Source: Paracoccus binzhouensis
GTDB taxonomy: Bacteria; Pseudomonadota; Alphaproteobacteria; Rhodobacterales; Rhodobacteraceae
Length of the DNA: 64,000 bases
Assembly (NCBI RefSeq): GCF_016446475.1
Contig: NZ_JAEHFP010000004.1
Span: 1 to 64,000, forward strand
Direction of reading: 5' to 3'
Each line of letters starts with the position of its first letter. The first letter of the stretch is position 1. The notes below the pieces were generated by a model. That model worked only from the letters and a program-made list of their open reading frames with translations, made no database searches and had not been told where the DNA came from. The translations under genes were made by a program, and so were the position numbers. Shown one piece after another: positions 36,153-45,911 of the stretch.

Positions 36153-36935
36153 TCAGTTGTTGCCGTTGCCGAACATCCGGGCATTGCCGGGCTGATAGCC
36201 CGATCCCGGCGTCAGAAAGCGCTCGCGCTGGATGCGGCCCTGTTCGGCGGCGGTGGCGCGTTCGGCTTCGATCAGGGCTTCGGAGCGACCGTTGGCGGAC
36301 ATCAGCGCGATCAGGTCGGAAAGCTGCTGCGACTGGAGCGCGAGAAGTTGATTGCCCGCCTGTGTCGCCTGCAACGCGCCAGTCGCGTTCTGGCTCTGCC
36401 CGACCAGAGCGGACATCTCGGCGCGGTTGGTGTCGATATTTCCGACGACACCAGCCTGCACGCGCATGGCGTCCTGCAAGCCGCCGACCGTATTCTGCCA
36501 GCGGGACCGCGCATCGGCGACGAGCTGGGCGTCGGTCGCGGATAGCGAAACCTTGCCGTATTTCTGTTGGAACATCTGATCGACATTCTGCACGTCGAAG
36601 GCAATGTTCTGCGCCTGGGCCAGAAGCTGCTGCGTGCGGCTCACGTTCTGCTGCAAAGTCTGGAGCGAGGAATATGGCAGACTGGCGAGATTCTTCGCCT
36701 GATTGATGAGCATCTGCGCTTCATTCTGAAGCGAGGTGATCTGGTGGTTGATCTGCTCCAGCGTGCGTGCGGCGGTCAGAAGGTTCTGCGCATAGTTGGT
36801 CGGATCATAGACGATGCGGCCGAAGCCAAAAGCGTGAGCGGGGCTTGCCAGCATGGGCGACAGTGCAGCAGGCATGGCGAGCGTCAGCGCCAGCACGGAT
36901 GCGCTGACATATCGGGAAACGGGGATACGGATCAT
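36153..36935 (-). CDS. trbJ: TrbJ (VirB5-like) pilus/T4SS protein
   Basis: A 260-aa secreted protein with a signal peptide ending SPAHA at about residue 35, then coiled-coil-rich sequence starting FGFGRIVYDPTNYAQNLL, which is diagnostic of TrbJ. It is thought to be a minor pilus component. It overlaps the trbE stop by 4 nt. Confidence 0.92.
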   Translation of the reverse strand: MIRIPVSRYVSASVLALTLAMPAALSPMLASPAHAFGFGRIVYDPTNYAQNLLTAARTLEQINHQITSLQNEAQMLINQAKNLASLPYSSLQTLQQNVSRTQQLLAQAQNIAFDVQNVDQMFQQKYGKVSLSATDAQLVADARSRWQNTVGGLQDAMRVQAGVVGNIDTNRAEMSALVGQSQNATGALQATQAGNQLLALQSQQLSDLIALMSANGRSEALIEAERATAAEQGRIQRERFLTPGSGYQPGNARMFGNGNN

Positions 36936-39439
36936 GGCAGGGTCTCCTTTTCTTGGCTGTCATCTGGATGGATTTGATCTGGCGCGACCGGCCGAGCGGG
37001 CTCTGTCCGTTCGACAAGATTGGTAAGGTTCGGGATCAGATCGACGGCCCATTCGACGCCGCGATCGCGCAGCCAGGCCGCGAGAAAACCGTCCTGCCCA
37101 TGCGCGGCGACGAGTTCGGCGATACGGGTCTGATCGGATTTGGATGATGCGGCGCAGAGCGCGAGGCCGACTTCGCTGAGGCCAAGCTCGAACAGGCGAT
37201 TGCCGCGCCGCGATTGGCAGTAATAGTCCCGCTTGGGCGTGGCCCGCGCGAGGATCTCGATTTGCCGGTCATTGAGGCCGAAGCGGCGGTAGATTGCCGT
37301 GATCTGCGGCTCGATGGCGCGTTCATTCGGGAGAAGCAGCCGCGTCGGGCAGCTTTCGATGATGGCGGGCGCGATATTGCTGCCGTCAATGTCCGAGAGC
37401 GACTGCGTGGCGAAGATGACGGAAGCGTTCTTCTTCCTGAGTGTCTTCAGCCATTCGCGGAGCTGGTTGGCGAACCCCTCATCATCGAGCGCCAGCCAGC
37501 CTTCGTCGATGATGAGCAGCGTTGGCCGACCGTCGAGCCGGTCGCCGATCCGATGAAACAGATAGGACAGGACGGCAGGCGCAGCCCCAGTGCCGACCAG
37601 CCCCTCGATCTCGAAGGCCTGTACATCGGCTGATCCGAGATGTTCGGCCTCGGCGTCGAGCAACCGGCCATAGGCGCCGCCAATGCAGTAAGGGCGCAAT
37701 GCTTGTTTCAGATCATTGGATTGCAGCAGCACGGCAAGGCCGGTGATGGTCCGTTCCCCCGCCGGGGCGGATGCCAGCGATGTCAGCGCCGTCCAGATGT
37801 GCTCCTTCACCTCCGGCGTGATGGTCATGCCTTCACGCATCAGGATCGCGGCGATCCAGTCAGCGGCCCAGGACCGTTCATAGGCATCATCGATCCGCGC
37901 CAGCGGCTGCAGGGAAACGGAAACCTCCGATCCCTCGGTCAATCCACCGCCGAGATCATGCCAGTCGCCACCCATGGCGAGCGCTGATGCCCTGATCGAT
38001 CCCCCGAAATCGAAAGCGAAAATCTGGCTGCGATCATAACGGCGAAATTGCAACGCCATCAGCGCCAGCAGCACGGACTTGCCCGCGCCGGTCGGGCCGA
38101 CGACGAGGGTATGGCCCACGTCGCCGACATGAAGGGAAAGCCGGAACGGAGTCGAACCTTCGGTCTTGCCGTATAGCAAGGGGGGCGCTCCGAGATGTTC
38201 GTTCCGTTCCGGCCCCGCCCACACGGCCGATAGAGGGATCATGTGGGCGAGGTTGAGCGTCGAGATCGGCGGCTGCCGGACATTGGCGTAGGCATGTCCG
38301 GGGATCGAGCCTAGCCAGGCATCGACGGCATTGACGGTTTCCGGCATGGCCGTGAAGTCACGGCCCTGAATGATCTTCTCGACCAGACGCAGCTTCTCGT
38401 CGGCGATACGGGGATCGGCGTCCCAGACGGTGACGGTTGCTGTGACATAGGCCATGCCGGCGACGTCAGCGCCCAGTTCCTGCAAGGCCATGTCGGCATC
38501 GAGCGCCTTGTTGGACGCATCGGTGTCCACCAGCGCCGATTGCTCGTTGGTCATCACCTCCTTGAGGATCGCGGCGATGGATTTTCTCTTGGCGAACCAT
38601 TGACGGCGGATTTTGGTGAGGAGTTTCGTCGCGTCCGTCTTGTCCATCAGGATGGCGCGGGTGGACCAGCGATACGGGAACGCGAGCCGGTTCATCTCGT
38701 CGAGCAGGCCGGGCGTGGTCGCTGTCGGAAAGCCGATAATGGTCAGGACGCGCAGATGCTTGTCACCAAGGCGCGGTTCCAGACCGCCAGTCAGCGGCTG
38801 ATCGGCCAGCAGCGCATCGAGGTGCATGGGCACTTCGGGCACGCGGACACGATGGCGGTTCGTGGATATCGTGGAATGGAGATAGGTCAGCGTGCCGGCA
38901 TCATCGATCCAGTGGCATTCGGGCATGAAGCCGTCGAGCAGCGCCAGCACGCGGTCGGTGCGGTCAATGAAGCCGCGCATCAGCTCCCAGGGATTGACGC
39001 CGGATTGCTCACGGCCCTCGTAGAGCCAGGTCTCGGCGCGAGCCGCATCTTCGGCGGGTGGCAGCCAGAGGAAGGTCAGGAAATAGCCTGACACGAAATG
39101 CGTGCCCGCTTCCTCGAAGGCAGCTTTGCGCTCGGCATCGACCAGAGCGGAAGCCGGATCAGGAAATTGGCTGCCGGGATAGGTCGCGGCTTCGCTTCGT
39201 TGTGCCTCAACAAAGATCGACCAGCCGGAGCCGAGGCGGCGCACGGCGTTGTTGATACGCCCAGCGACCGCGACCAGTTCGGCGGCGACAGCGGAATCCA
39301 GATCCGGCCCGCGAAACTTCGCAGTCCTCTGGAAACTGCCATCCTTGTTCAGCACCACGCCCGAGCCGACCAGCGCGGCCCAGGGCAGGAAATCCGCGAG
39401 GCGGGTGGCGGTACGGCGATATTCGGTAAGGTTCATCAT
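36932..39439 (-). CDS. trbE: TrbE (VirB4-like) T4SS ATPase
   Basis: An 835-aa ATPase. The N-terminus is MMNLTEYRRTATRLADFLPW. The Walker A reads VVGPTGAGKSVLLALMAL (about residue 460), Walker B is LLIIDEGWLAL, and FATQSLSDIDGS follows. It energises T4SS assembly and substrate transport. The start at 39439 (or the adjacent ATG at 39436) lies 10 nt after the trbD stop; the long upstream open frame overlaps trbD and is not coding. Confidence 0.94.
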   Translation of the reverse strand: MMNLTEYRRTATRLADFLPWAALVGSGVVLNKDGSFQRTAKFRGPDLDSAVAAELVAVAGRINNAVRRLGSGWSIFVEAQRSEAATYPGSQFPDPASALVDAERKAAFEEAGTHFVSGYFLTFLWLPPAEDAARAETWLYEGREQSGVNPWELMRGFIDRTDRVLALLDGFMPECHWIDDAGTLTYLHSTISTNRHRVRVPEVPMHLDALLADQPLTGGLEPRLGDKHLRVLTIIGFPTATTPGLLDEMNRLAFPYRWSTRAILMDKTDATKLLTKIRRQWFAKRKSIAAILKEVMTNEQSALVDTDASNKALDADMALQELGADVAGMAYVTATVTVWDADPRIADEKLRLVEKIIQGRDFTAMPETVNAVDAWLGSIPGHAYANVRQPPISTLNLAHMIPLSAVWAGPERNEHLGAPPLLYGKTEGSTPFRLSLHVGDVGHTLVVGPTGAGKSVLLALMALQFRRYDRSQIFAFDFGGSIRASALAMGGDWHDLGGGLTEGSEVSVSLQPLARIDDAYERSWAADWIAAILMREGMTITPEVKEHIWTALTSLASAPAGERTITGLAVLLQSNDLKQALRPYCIGGAYGRLLDAEAEHLGSADVQAFEIEGLVGTGAAPAVLSYLFHRIGDRLDGRPTLLIIDEGWLALDDEGFANQLREWLKTLRKKNASVIFATQSLSDIDGSNIAPAIIESCPTRLLLPNERAIEPQITAIYRRFGLNDRQIEILARATPKRDYYCQSRRGNRLFELGLSEVGLALCAASSKSDQTRIAELVAAHGQDGFLAAWLRDRGVEWAVDLIPNLTNLVERTEPARPVAPDQIHPDDSQEKETLP

Positions 39440-39449
39440 GGCCGCGCCC

Positions 39450-39731
39450 TCACACCGACAGATGACCGGGGATGCGCAGATGCCTACGTCCAACCTCGAC
39501 AAAAAGCGGATCGCGTTTGGCAGCCCATACCGCGAGGAAATGTCCGACCGCCCAGATGGCGATGCCAACCAGCCAGAGACGAAGGCCGAGGCCGACGGCG
39601 CCGGCCAGCGTGCCGTTGACGATGGCAATCGAACGCGGTGCGCCGCCGAGCAGGATATGCTCGGTCAGCGCCCGGTGAACCGGGATGGAGAAGCCCGGCA
39701 CCGCATCGAGCTGTTCAAACCCGCCCGCCAT
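39450..39731 (-). CDS. trbD: TrbD (VirB3-like)
   Basis: A 93-aa VirB3-type protein starting MAGGFEQLDAVPGFSIPVHR with two adjacent membrane segments (LAGAVGLGLRLWLVGIAIW and following). Its ATG overlaps the trbC stop by one base. The frame is open far upstream inside trbC, but that part is a shadow. Confidence 0.9.
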   Translation of the reverse strand: MAGGFEQLDAVPGFSIPVHRALTEHILLGGAPRSIAIVNGTLAGAVGLGLRLWLVGIAIWAVGHFLAVWAAKRDPLFVEVGRRHLRIPGHLSV

Positions 39732-40063
39732 CAGATGAGCGCCCCGCCGCCGAACGAGAAGAACGACAGGAAGAAGCTCGACGCGGCGAAGGCGATGGAC
39801 AGGCCGAAGACGATCTGGATCAGGCGGCGGAAGCCGCCGGAGGTATCGCCAAAGGCCAGCGCCAGGCCGGTGGCGATAATGACGATGACGGCGATGATCT
39901 TGGCGACAGGACCCTCGATCGACTGGAGGATCGACTGAAGCGGTGCCTCCCAGGGCATGGAGGAGCCGGAGGCGTGTGCGGCAGGCGCCAGCATCAGACT
40001 GATGGAAACAGTGGCAGCGGCGGTTGCCATGATGCGGCAGCCGCGTGAAATCGTGCGGATCAT
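39731..40063 (-). CDS. trbC: TrbC (VirB2-like) pilin
   Basis: A 110-aa prepilin with a long signal (ending AAHASG), the MPWEAPLQSILQSIEGPV segment and two hydrophobic helices (IIAVIVIIATGLALAF; AFAASSFFLSFFSFGG). It is the conjugative pilus subunit. It overlaps trbB by 4 nt. Confidence 0.92.
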   Translation of the reverse strand: MIRTISRGCRIMATAAATVSISLMLAPAAHASGSSMPWEAPLQSILQSIEGPVAKIIAVIVIIATGLALAFGDTSGGFRRLIQIVFGLSIAFAASSFFLSFFSFGGGALI

Positions 40064-41067
40064 GAAGGGTTTCCTTTCGGGGTGGTGGCCAAAGTGATGG
40101 GATGCGTGATGGCGTAGTCACCGTCCGGACCCAGCCCATCGACGCGGGCGAGTTCGACCAGGCGGCGGGACGATCCACGTCCGGCAAGAACGGCGACAAG
40201 GTCGATGGTTTCGGCGATCAGGGCGCGCGGGACGGTGATGACGGCTTCCTGGATGAGCTGTTCGAGGCGTCGCAGCGCGCCAATACCGGAACCGGCATGG
40301 ATGGTGCCGATCCCGCCCGGATGGCCTGTGCCCCATGCTTTAAGGAGATCGAGGGCTTCGGAGCCGCGCACCTCGCCGACCGGGATGCGATCCGGGCGCA
40401 GGCGTAGCGACGAACGGACCAGGTCGGAGAGCGTCGCCACGCCATCCTTGGTGCGCATCGCGACCAGATTGGGCGCGGCGCATTGCAGTTCGCGCGTGTC
40501 TTCAATGATCACAACGCGGTCCGAAGTCTTGGCGACTTCTGCCAGCAGCGCGTTGGTCAGCGTGGTCTTGCCAGTCGAGGTGCCTCCCGCGACGAGGATA
40601 TTGGCGCGCGTGGCGACGTTCAGGCGCAGCACCTCGGCCTGAGGGCTGGTCATGATCCCGGCGTTTACATAGTCGTCGAGCGTAAACACCGCGACGGCGG
40701 GCTTGCGTATGGCGAAAGCGGGTGCTGCGACCACCGGCGGCAGCAGGCCCTCGAAACGCTCTCCGGTCTCAGGCAGTTCGGCCGAAATCCGCGGACTTCG
40801 GGTATGAACTTCGACGCCAACATGATGAGCGACCAGCCTGACGATCCGCTCGCCATCGGCCGCCGACAGCCTCTCCCCCGTATCGGCCAGACCTTCGGAG
40901 AGCCGATCCACCCAGATGCGGCCATCGGGATTCAGCATCACCTCGACCACAGCCGGATCTTCCAGAAACCGGGCAATCGATGCCCCGAGTGCGGTGCGCA
41001 GCATCCGCGCACCACGCGCAATCGTCTCGGGTTTCTGATGTGATGCGGTCATGGCGGCCCCATTCAT
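40060..41067 (-). CDS. trbB: TrbB (VirB11-like) hexameric ATPase
   Basis: A 335-aa traffic ATPase with [17 protein letters not shown] as Walker [13 protein letters not shown] (Asp box), and [19 protein letters not shown] then [10 protein letters not shown] as Walker B and His box. The start could be 41067 or the in-frame ATG at 41052 (MTASHQKPE). It is the first gene of the trb block, after a hairpin and 131 nt. Confidence 0.93.
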   Translation of the reverse strand: MNGAAMTASHQKPETIARGARMLRTALGASIARFLEDPAVVEVMLNPDGRIWVDRLSEGLADTGERLSAADGERIVRLVAHHVGVEVHTRSPRISAELPETGERFEGLLPPVVAAPAFAIRKPAVAVFTLDDYVNAGIMTSPQAEVLRLNVATRANILVAGGTSTGKTTLTNALLAEVAKTSDRVVIIEDTRELQCAAPNLVAMRTKDGVATLSDLVRSSLRLRPDRIPVGEVRGSEALDLLKAWGTGHPGGIGTIHAGSGIGALRRLEQLIQEAVITVPRALIAETIDLVAVLAGRGSSRRLVELARVDGLGPDGDYAITHPITLATTPKGNPS

Positions 41068-41087
41068 GGCGGGACGCGCAAAAGACG

Positions 41088-41104
41088 GACCCCGGATTGG
41101 GGTC
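41088..41104 (-). terminator. Hairpin between the CopG gene and trbB
   Basis: GACCCC and GGGGTC form a perfect 6-bp stem around a 5-nt loop. On the minus strand it is followed by cgtctttt. It could be a weak terminator or attenuator separating the DNA-processing genes from the trb block, 21 nt before trbB. Confidence 0.35.
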
Positions 41105-41198
41105 GATTAAAAGAACCTGATTTAGGGCCGTTTCAACAGATGTTTACGCGTGTGCGGGCATCGGCGGCGCGGGGCGACAAATAGGATGGATCGAAAGT

Positions 41199-41660
41199 TC
41201 AGAGCTGGTTTCCATCCGCTTCGGACTGGCCTTGTGACGAAAGATCGTGAAGCGAATCCATATCCCGCGACAACTCTTTCAGGAATCTGTCGCCGGAAGC
41301 CAGGCGCTTGCCCAGCGTCTGCATGAAGCCTTCGAAGCGCTCGTTGCCCTTGATGCGCGCCGATTGTTTCGCGCTATCTGACAGCGGCGGCGTCATGGTG
41401 AGCCAGAATTGTACGAACAGCGAAAGCGTCTCGCCGAGGATGGCGACATCTTCGTCCAGCATATCGAACTGGCGGCCAAGCTTGTCCAGGCGTCGCGACA
41501 TTGCAGCTTCCAGCCGTTCGGTCGTGTCACCGGACAGGAAGGATGCGACCGCCGCCTCGATCACTGCGGATTTTGAAACATTGCGGCGCAGCGCCAGGCC
41601 TTCGACCTGCTTCAGCAGATCCGGGGAGAAGTAGACATTCATGCGGGTGCGGCTCGTCAT
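41199..41660 (-). CDS. CopG/ribbon-helix-helix protein next to traG
   Basis: A 153-aa protein. The N-terminal RHH domain reads MTSRTRMNVYFSPDLLKQV with ALRRNVSKSAVIEAAVASFL. A helical tail follows, with LETMS-like spacing rich in Arg and Asp, and a hydrophobic FVQFWLTMTPPL segment. The start at 41660 is supported by AAGGAAG 6 nt upstream and lies 14 nt after the traG stop. It is probably a relaxosome accessory or operon regulator, as is common for CopG genes following traG. Confidence 0.78.
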   Translation of the reverse strand: MTSRTRMNVYFSPDLLKQVEGLALRRNVSKSAVIEAAVASFLSGDTTERLEAAMSRRLDKLGRQFDMLDEDVAILGETLSLFVQFWLTMTPPLSDSAKQSARIKGNERFEGFMQTLGKRLASGDRFLKELSRDMDSLHDLSSQGQSEADGNQL

Positions 41661-41674
41661 GCCTGTCTTCCTTC

Positions 41675-43663
41675 TCAAAGGTCGATGCCGTCATTGGGGT
41701 CGAGAGATGCCTGCCGCGCGACCATGCGCATCCGCTGGCGCATGGCGCGGGCCTTGGCGGCATCGACGTCGGGCTCATCATCGAGAAAGTCGAACTCCTG
41801 CGATGGCGGCGGTGGTGGCGGAATGATTTCCTCATGCTCGGGAAGCTCCGGCTCACGCCGGATACCGGCATTGGCAGGATCGTCGCCGGACATGTTCGAC
41901 GCGGGTCCGTGGCCGGCCGCGGGCGCAACAACACGGCTCGTCCAGTCGTCTGGTGCCGATGTTTCCATCTTCACCGACTGCTTTTTTAGATCGGGCGGCG
42001 GCAACACCCGTTCCTGAAACCGGGCATCGGCATAGTAGCGCGCCTTGGCGGCGCGGATGGGCGGCACACCCGCTACCATGACGATCTCGTCGGTTGGCGG
42101 AAGCTGCATGATCTCGCCCGGTGTCAGGAGCGGCCGCGCCGTTTCCTGCCGTGAAACCATGAGATGCCCGAGCCATGGCGCGAGGCGATGACCGGCATAG
42201 TTGGTGGAATCGCGCATTTCTGTCGCCGTGCCGAGCGCGTCGCTGATCCGCTTGGCGGTGCGTTCATCGTTGGCAGCAAAGGCGACACGCACATGGCAGT
42301 TGTCGAGAATGGCGTTGTTCTGCCCATAGGCCCGTTCGATCTGGTTGAGCGACTGCGCGATCAGGAACGCTTTGAGGCCATAACCGGCCATGAAGGCGAG
42401 CGCCGATTCAAAGAAGTCCAACCGCCCGAGCGCGGGGAACTCGTCCAGCATCAACAGCAGGCGATGGCGCTTGCCGGAGGTTTCCAGCTCCTCGGTCAGC
42501 CGCCGCCCGACCTGATTGAGGATGAGGCGGATCAGCGGTTTTGTGCGATTGATGTCCGATGGCGGTACGACGAGGTAGAGGCTGACGGGTTCTTTTGCTC
42601 CGACCAGATCAGCAATGCGCCAGTCGCAACGGGCCGTCACGCGGGCCACGACCGGATCTCGGTAGAGGCCGAGAAAGGACATCGCCGTGGACAGCACGCC
42701 GGAGCGTTCGTTCTCGGATTTGTTCAGCAGCTCGCGTGCCGACGAAGCGATGACGGGATGCACACCGGCTTCGCCCAGATGCGGCGTGTCCATCATGGCG
42801 CGCAAGGTTGCCTCGACCGGACGGCGAGGATCGGACAGAAAACTCGCGACGCCGGCGAGCGTCTTTTCCTTCTCGGCGTAAAGGACATGCAGGATCGCGC
42901 CGACCAGCAACGAATGGCTGGTCTTTTCCCAGTGGTTGCGCTTGTCGAGACTGCCCTCGGGATCGACCAGAATATCCGCGATGTTCTGGACATCGCGGAC
43001 TTCCCACTCCCCCTGACGGACTTCCAGCAGCGGGTTGTAAGCTGCGGAATGCACATTGGTCGGATCGAACAGCAGGACGCGGCCGTGATGGGACCGGAAG
43101 CCGGCCGTCAGATTCCAGTTCTCACCCTTGATGTCGTGCACGATGCAACTTCCCGGCCAGGTCAGCAGCGTCGGCACAACGAGGCCGACGCCTTTGCCTG
43201 ATCGGGTGGGCGCGAAACAAAGGACATGCTCGGGGCCGTCGTGCCGGAGATAGTCCTTGCTGTGCCTGCCAAGGACCACGCCATCGGGACCGAGCAGTCC
43301 GGCAGCATGGATTTCCTTGTCCTCGGCCCATCGCGCCGAACCGTAAGTGGCGACGTTGCGCGCCTCGCGCGCCCGGATGATCGACATGAAAAAAGCGGCG
43401 GCGATAGCGAACAACGCCCCGGACGTGGCGATGAACGCGCCCTCGGTGAAAATACCGGGCGCATAGGCGTCATAGGAAAACCACCACCAGAAGAAGGCCG
43501 GAGGATAATAGACCGGCCATCCGGCAACATCGAACCATGGATTGCCGAGCTGGGGCTGAAAGCCAAGGCGGAAGGCCACCCATTGTGTCGAAGTCCAGAC
43601 CATCACCAGGACAATGATGAATACGACAATGATCTGGCCCCAGAGTATTCGGCCACCACGCAT
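41675..43663 (-). CDS. traG: TraG/VirD4 type IV coupling protein
   Basis: A 662-aa coupling ATPase with two N-terminal membrane segments, then FAPTRSGKGVGLVVPTLL (Walker A), LLLMLDEFPALGRLDFFE (Walker B) and FLIAQSLNQIERAYG. It delivers the relaxase-DNA complex to the Trb channel. The start at 43663 (MRGGRILW) has GGAG 8 nt upstream; the TTG at 43681 is less likely. The C-terminal 110 residues are Pro- and acid-rich. Confidence 0.94.
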   Translation of the reverse strand: MRGGRILWGQIIVVFIIVLVMVWTSTQWVAFRLGFQPQLGNPWFDVAGWPVYYPPAFFWWWFSYDAYAPGIFTEGAFIATSGALFAIAAAFFMSIIRAREARNVATYGSARWAEDKEIHAAGLLGPDGVVLGRHSKDYLRHDGPEHVLCFAPTRSGKGVGLVVPTLLTWPGSCIVHDIKGENWNLTAGFRSHHGRVLLFDPTNVHSAAYNPLLEVRQGEWEVRDVQNIADILVDPEGSLDKRNHWEKTSHSLLVGAILHVLYAEKEKTLAGVASFLSDPRRPVEATLRAMMDTPHLGEAGVHPVIASSARELLNKSENERSGVLSTAMSFLGLYRDPVVARVTARCDWRIADLVGAKEPVSLYLVVPPSDINRTKPLIRLILNQVGRRLTEELETSGKRHRLLLMLDEFPALGRLDFFESALAFMAGYGLKAFLIAQSLNQIERAYGQNNAILDNCHVRVAFAANDERTAKRISDALGTATEMRDSTNYAGHRLAPWLGHLMVSRQETARPLLTPGEIMQLPPTDEIVMVAGVPPIRAAKARYYADARFQERVLPPPDLKKQSVKMETSAPDDWTSRVVAPAAGHGPASNMSGDDPANAGIRREPELPEHEEIIPPPPPPSQEFDFLDDEPDVDAAKARAMRQRMRMVARQASLDPNDGIDL

Positions 43664-43838
43664 ACAGGCTCCAATCGGCAAGAGAGTCGGAGCCGATCAA
43701 GGAATAGTCGTTTTCGAAAGCTGCAACAGGAAAAGCAGGGGTGCCGTGTTGCCGGATACTATCGGCGGCACATCGGACAGGCCCTTTCAGATGCCGATGT
43801 CGACAGAACAATTTGCGAGGTGCCAGATCGGCAAAGGC

Positions 43839-45911
43839 TCAAATCCCGAGCCCTCGTGTTCGCCCCATTTGCCACGATACCGATCCACCCTGCACGATGC
43901 CCGCAACCTCGCGGCCGAGCTGGCGGTCGATCACTGGCCGCCATGGGACAAGAGTGAACTCGTGGCTCTTTTCGACAATGGCGAACTTGCCGCTCGATAG
44001 ATGTGCGGTCCCGGTGAACTTGCCGCTGATATTTTCGCCATCGGCAGCCGCCCGGAACGGCAAGCCTTTGCTGCTGGCCATTTCCGCACCGACGCGGGCC
44101 ACTTCCCTTTCTCGCAGATTGGCGAGCAGATTGCGCCGATAGAGGATGCGTCCATTCTGCTGCCGCGTGGCATCGCCCTGTGCGATATGGTGTTCACGCC
44201 GCTGGTCCATAGCCTCGCGCACCTGCTGGCCGAACCCCGCCGGGGTAAGGTCCGAGGCGTCCGGTGTGACCAATCGCCGGTCCAGCCAGGTCGCGCCATC
44301 GGCGCCGATCTGCTTTTCCAGATCGAAGGTCGAGACGACACGGATGCTGGCCTGCCGGTTGCGACCGGCATCATAGGCGGTGGCGCGGCTCTCGAAGTCT
44401 TCGGGGATGCGCCACTGGTCGGCGTCGATCCGCTCGGCAATCCCGGCTCGGCGTAGCGACTCCAATCGCCGGACATGAGCATCGACATAGCCCTCATAAT
44501 CACCACCCGGCACACGTCCCTCGAACTTCGCCTGTTCGAGGTGGCGGCCCGGTCGGTAGATACCATTTTCCGAGATCGCAGCGATGGTGCGATCAGAGGG
44601 ACGTTGTGCTGTATCGGCGGGACCGACTTCCACGATGCTGCCGATCCGGGCATCTTCGACGCGGGCCGGATCAATGCTGGGAAGATGGTGTGTTCGCCCG
44701 TCGATGCCGTCCACCACGAGCGTCAGGTTCTCGCCCATCTCGTCGGTGAGATATTTGTCCACGACGCGGCCGGTGATGGGCGCCGCGGGTGCGGCATCGT
44801 GAAGCTGGAAGGTCATCGGATCACGTTCCTGCCCATCGGCCTTCAGCGCCTTGTGCATGTTGCGGATGATGTCACCGCGCTCACCGAGTTCACGCAGCGC
44901 CGGCTCCATCTTCGCGCCAAGCTCCCAAACGCCGGGGGCATGTTCCGTGGCCAATCCCATCTTTTCCAGCTTGGCGAGGCGGCGCAGGCGAAGCGTGCGG
45001 TTGAACTGGCGGCGCGTGTCATCGGGCTCATGGCGCAGATCGAGGATCCGTTCATCGGCCTCTTCGGTCATTGCCCGGTCGATCCGGGTGAAGCGGTCCT
45101 GGTCGATTTGGGCAGATAGCTTGCGGCTCTGCTCGATCTCGGTGGCGGGTCCAAGTTCCAGCGTGGCCAGTTCGCTCGCCCGCTCACGAATACCATTGGC
45201 GAGATAGTCGCCATTGATGACCAGATTCTCGCCCAGATCGTCCTTGCCCCGAACGATGACATGGACATGGGGATAGCCGGTATTGTGGTGATTGACCGCC
45301 ACCCAATCGAGTTTCGTGCCAAGGTCGGCCTCGATGCTGCTCATCAGATCGCGGGTGTGTTCGGTGAGGTCGGAAAGATCGGCGGCATCTTCGGGCGAGA
45401 CGATGAAGCGGAACTGGTGGCGGTCATCCTTGCCGCGATCAAGAAAGGCATCTCCATCAGCGCGATCGTCGGTCGCCGAATAGAGCTGGCCACGTTCGCC
45501 ATCGCGCGAGGTTCCGTCGCGCTGGATGTAGCGCAGATGGGCAGCCCCTTTGCCATTCTTCCCCGCGCTCTGGAGGTACCGGGTTTTGACGACGACGCGT
45601 CGCGCTCCGGCCGTGCTGTGACGCCAGCCGCCCGACAAGGTTCGGGCGAGGACAAAGGCCGCGCCACGACCACGCTTGACGCCCGGACCTTTGCCTGCCC
45701 GCGACGCCTTCCCGCTCTTTCCGGCCGAACCAGATGAAGACGGCGAGGATGTCCATGATGCGAATGATGATGATCTGCCGGGGCTGTTGCTACGCTGGCG
45801 CGCCAGCTTCTTTGCCTGTGTCAGAAAGCTTTTCGCCTTGCCCGGCTTCGGCACGTCCGACCTGATGCGCCCAGGCTTCGGGCGAAAGCGGTTCTCGTCG
45901 TCGCCACTCAT
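43839..45911 (-). CDS. rlxS: RlxS relaxase (VirD2-like, DUF3363)
   Basis: A 690-aa relaxase. A basic Ser/Gly-rich N-terminus precedes AAHLRYIQRDG (region of the nucleophilic Tyr), HQFRFIVSPEDA and YPHVHVIVRGKDD, which is the His-triad metal site. The long C-terminal DUF3363 part carries TGRVVDKYLTDEM and ends with a repeated regulatory-like fold (MGRTRGLGI). It nicks oriT and leads strand transfer. It starts 4 nt inside the stop of the small ORF upstream; the oriT candidate lies about 170 nt upstream. Confidence 0.93.
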   Translation of the reverse strand: MSGDDENRFRPKPGRIRSDVPKPGKAKSFLTQAKKLARQRSNSPGRSSSFASWTSSPSSSGSAGKSGKASRAGKGPGVKRGRGAAFVLARTLSGGWRHSTAGARRVVVKTRYLQSAGKNGKGAAHLRYIQRDGTSRDGERGQLYSATDDRADGDAFLDRGKDDRHQFRFIVSPEDAADLSDLTEHTRDLMSSIEADLGTKLDWVAVNHHNTGYPHVHVIVRGKDDLGENLVINGDYLANGIRERASELATLELGPATEIEQSRKLSAQIDQDRFTRIDRAMTEEADERILDLRHEPDDTRRQFNRTLRLRRLAKLEKMGLATEHAPGVWELGAKMEPALRELGERGDIIRNMHKALKADGQERDPMTFQLHDAAPAAPITGRVVDKYLTDEMGENLTLVVDGIDGRTHHLPSIDPARVEDARIGSIVEVGPADTAQRPSDRTIAAISENGIYRPGRHLEQAKFEGRVPGGDYEGYVDAHVRRLESLRRAGIAERIDADQWRIPEDFESRATAYDAGRNRQASIRVVSTFDLEKQIGADGATWLDRRLVTPDASDLTPAGFGQQVREAMDQRREHHIAQGDATRQQNGRILYRRNLLANLREREVARVGAEMASSKGLPFRAAADGENISGKFTGTAHLSSGKFAIVEKSHEFTLVPWRPVIDRQLGREVAGIVQGGSVSWQMGRTRGLGI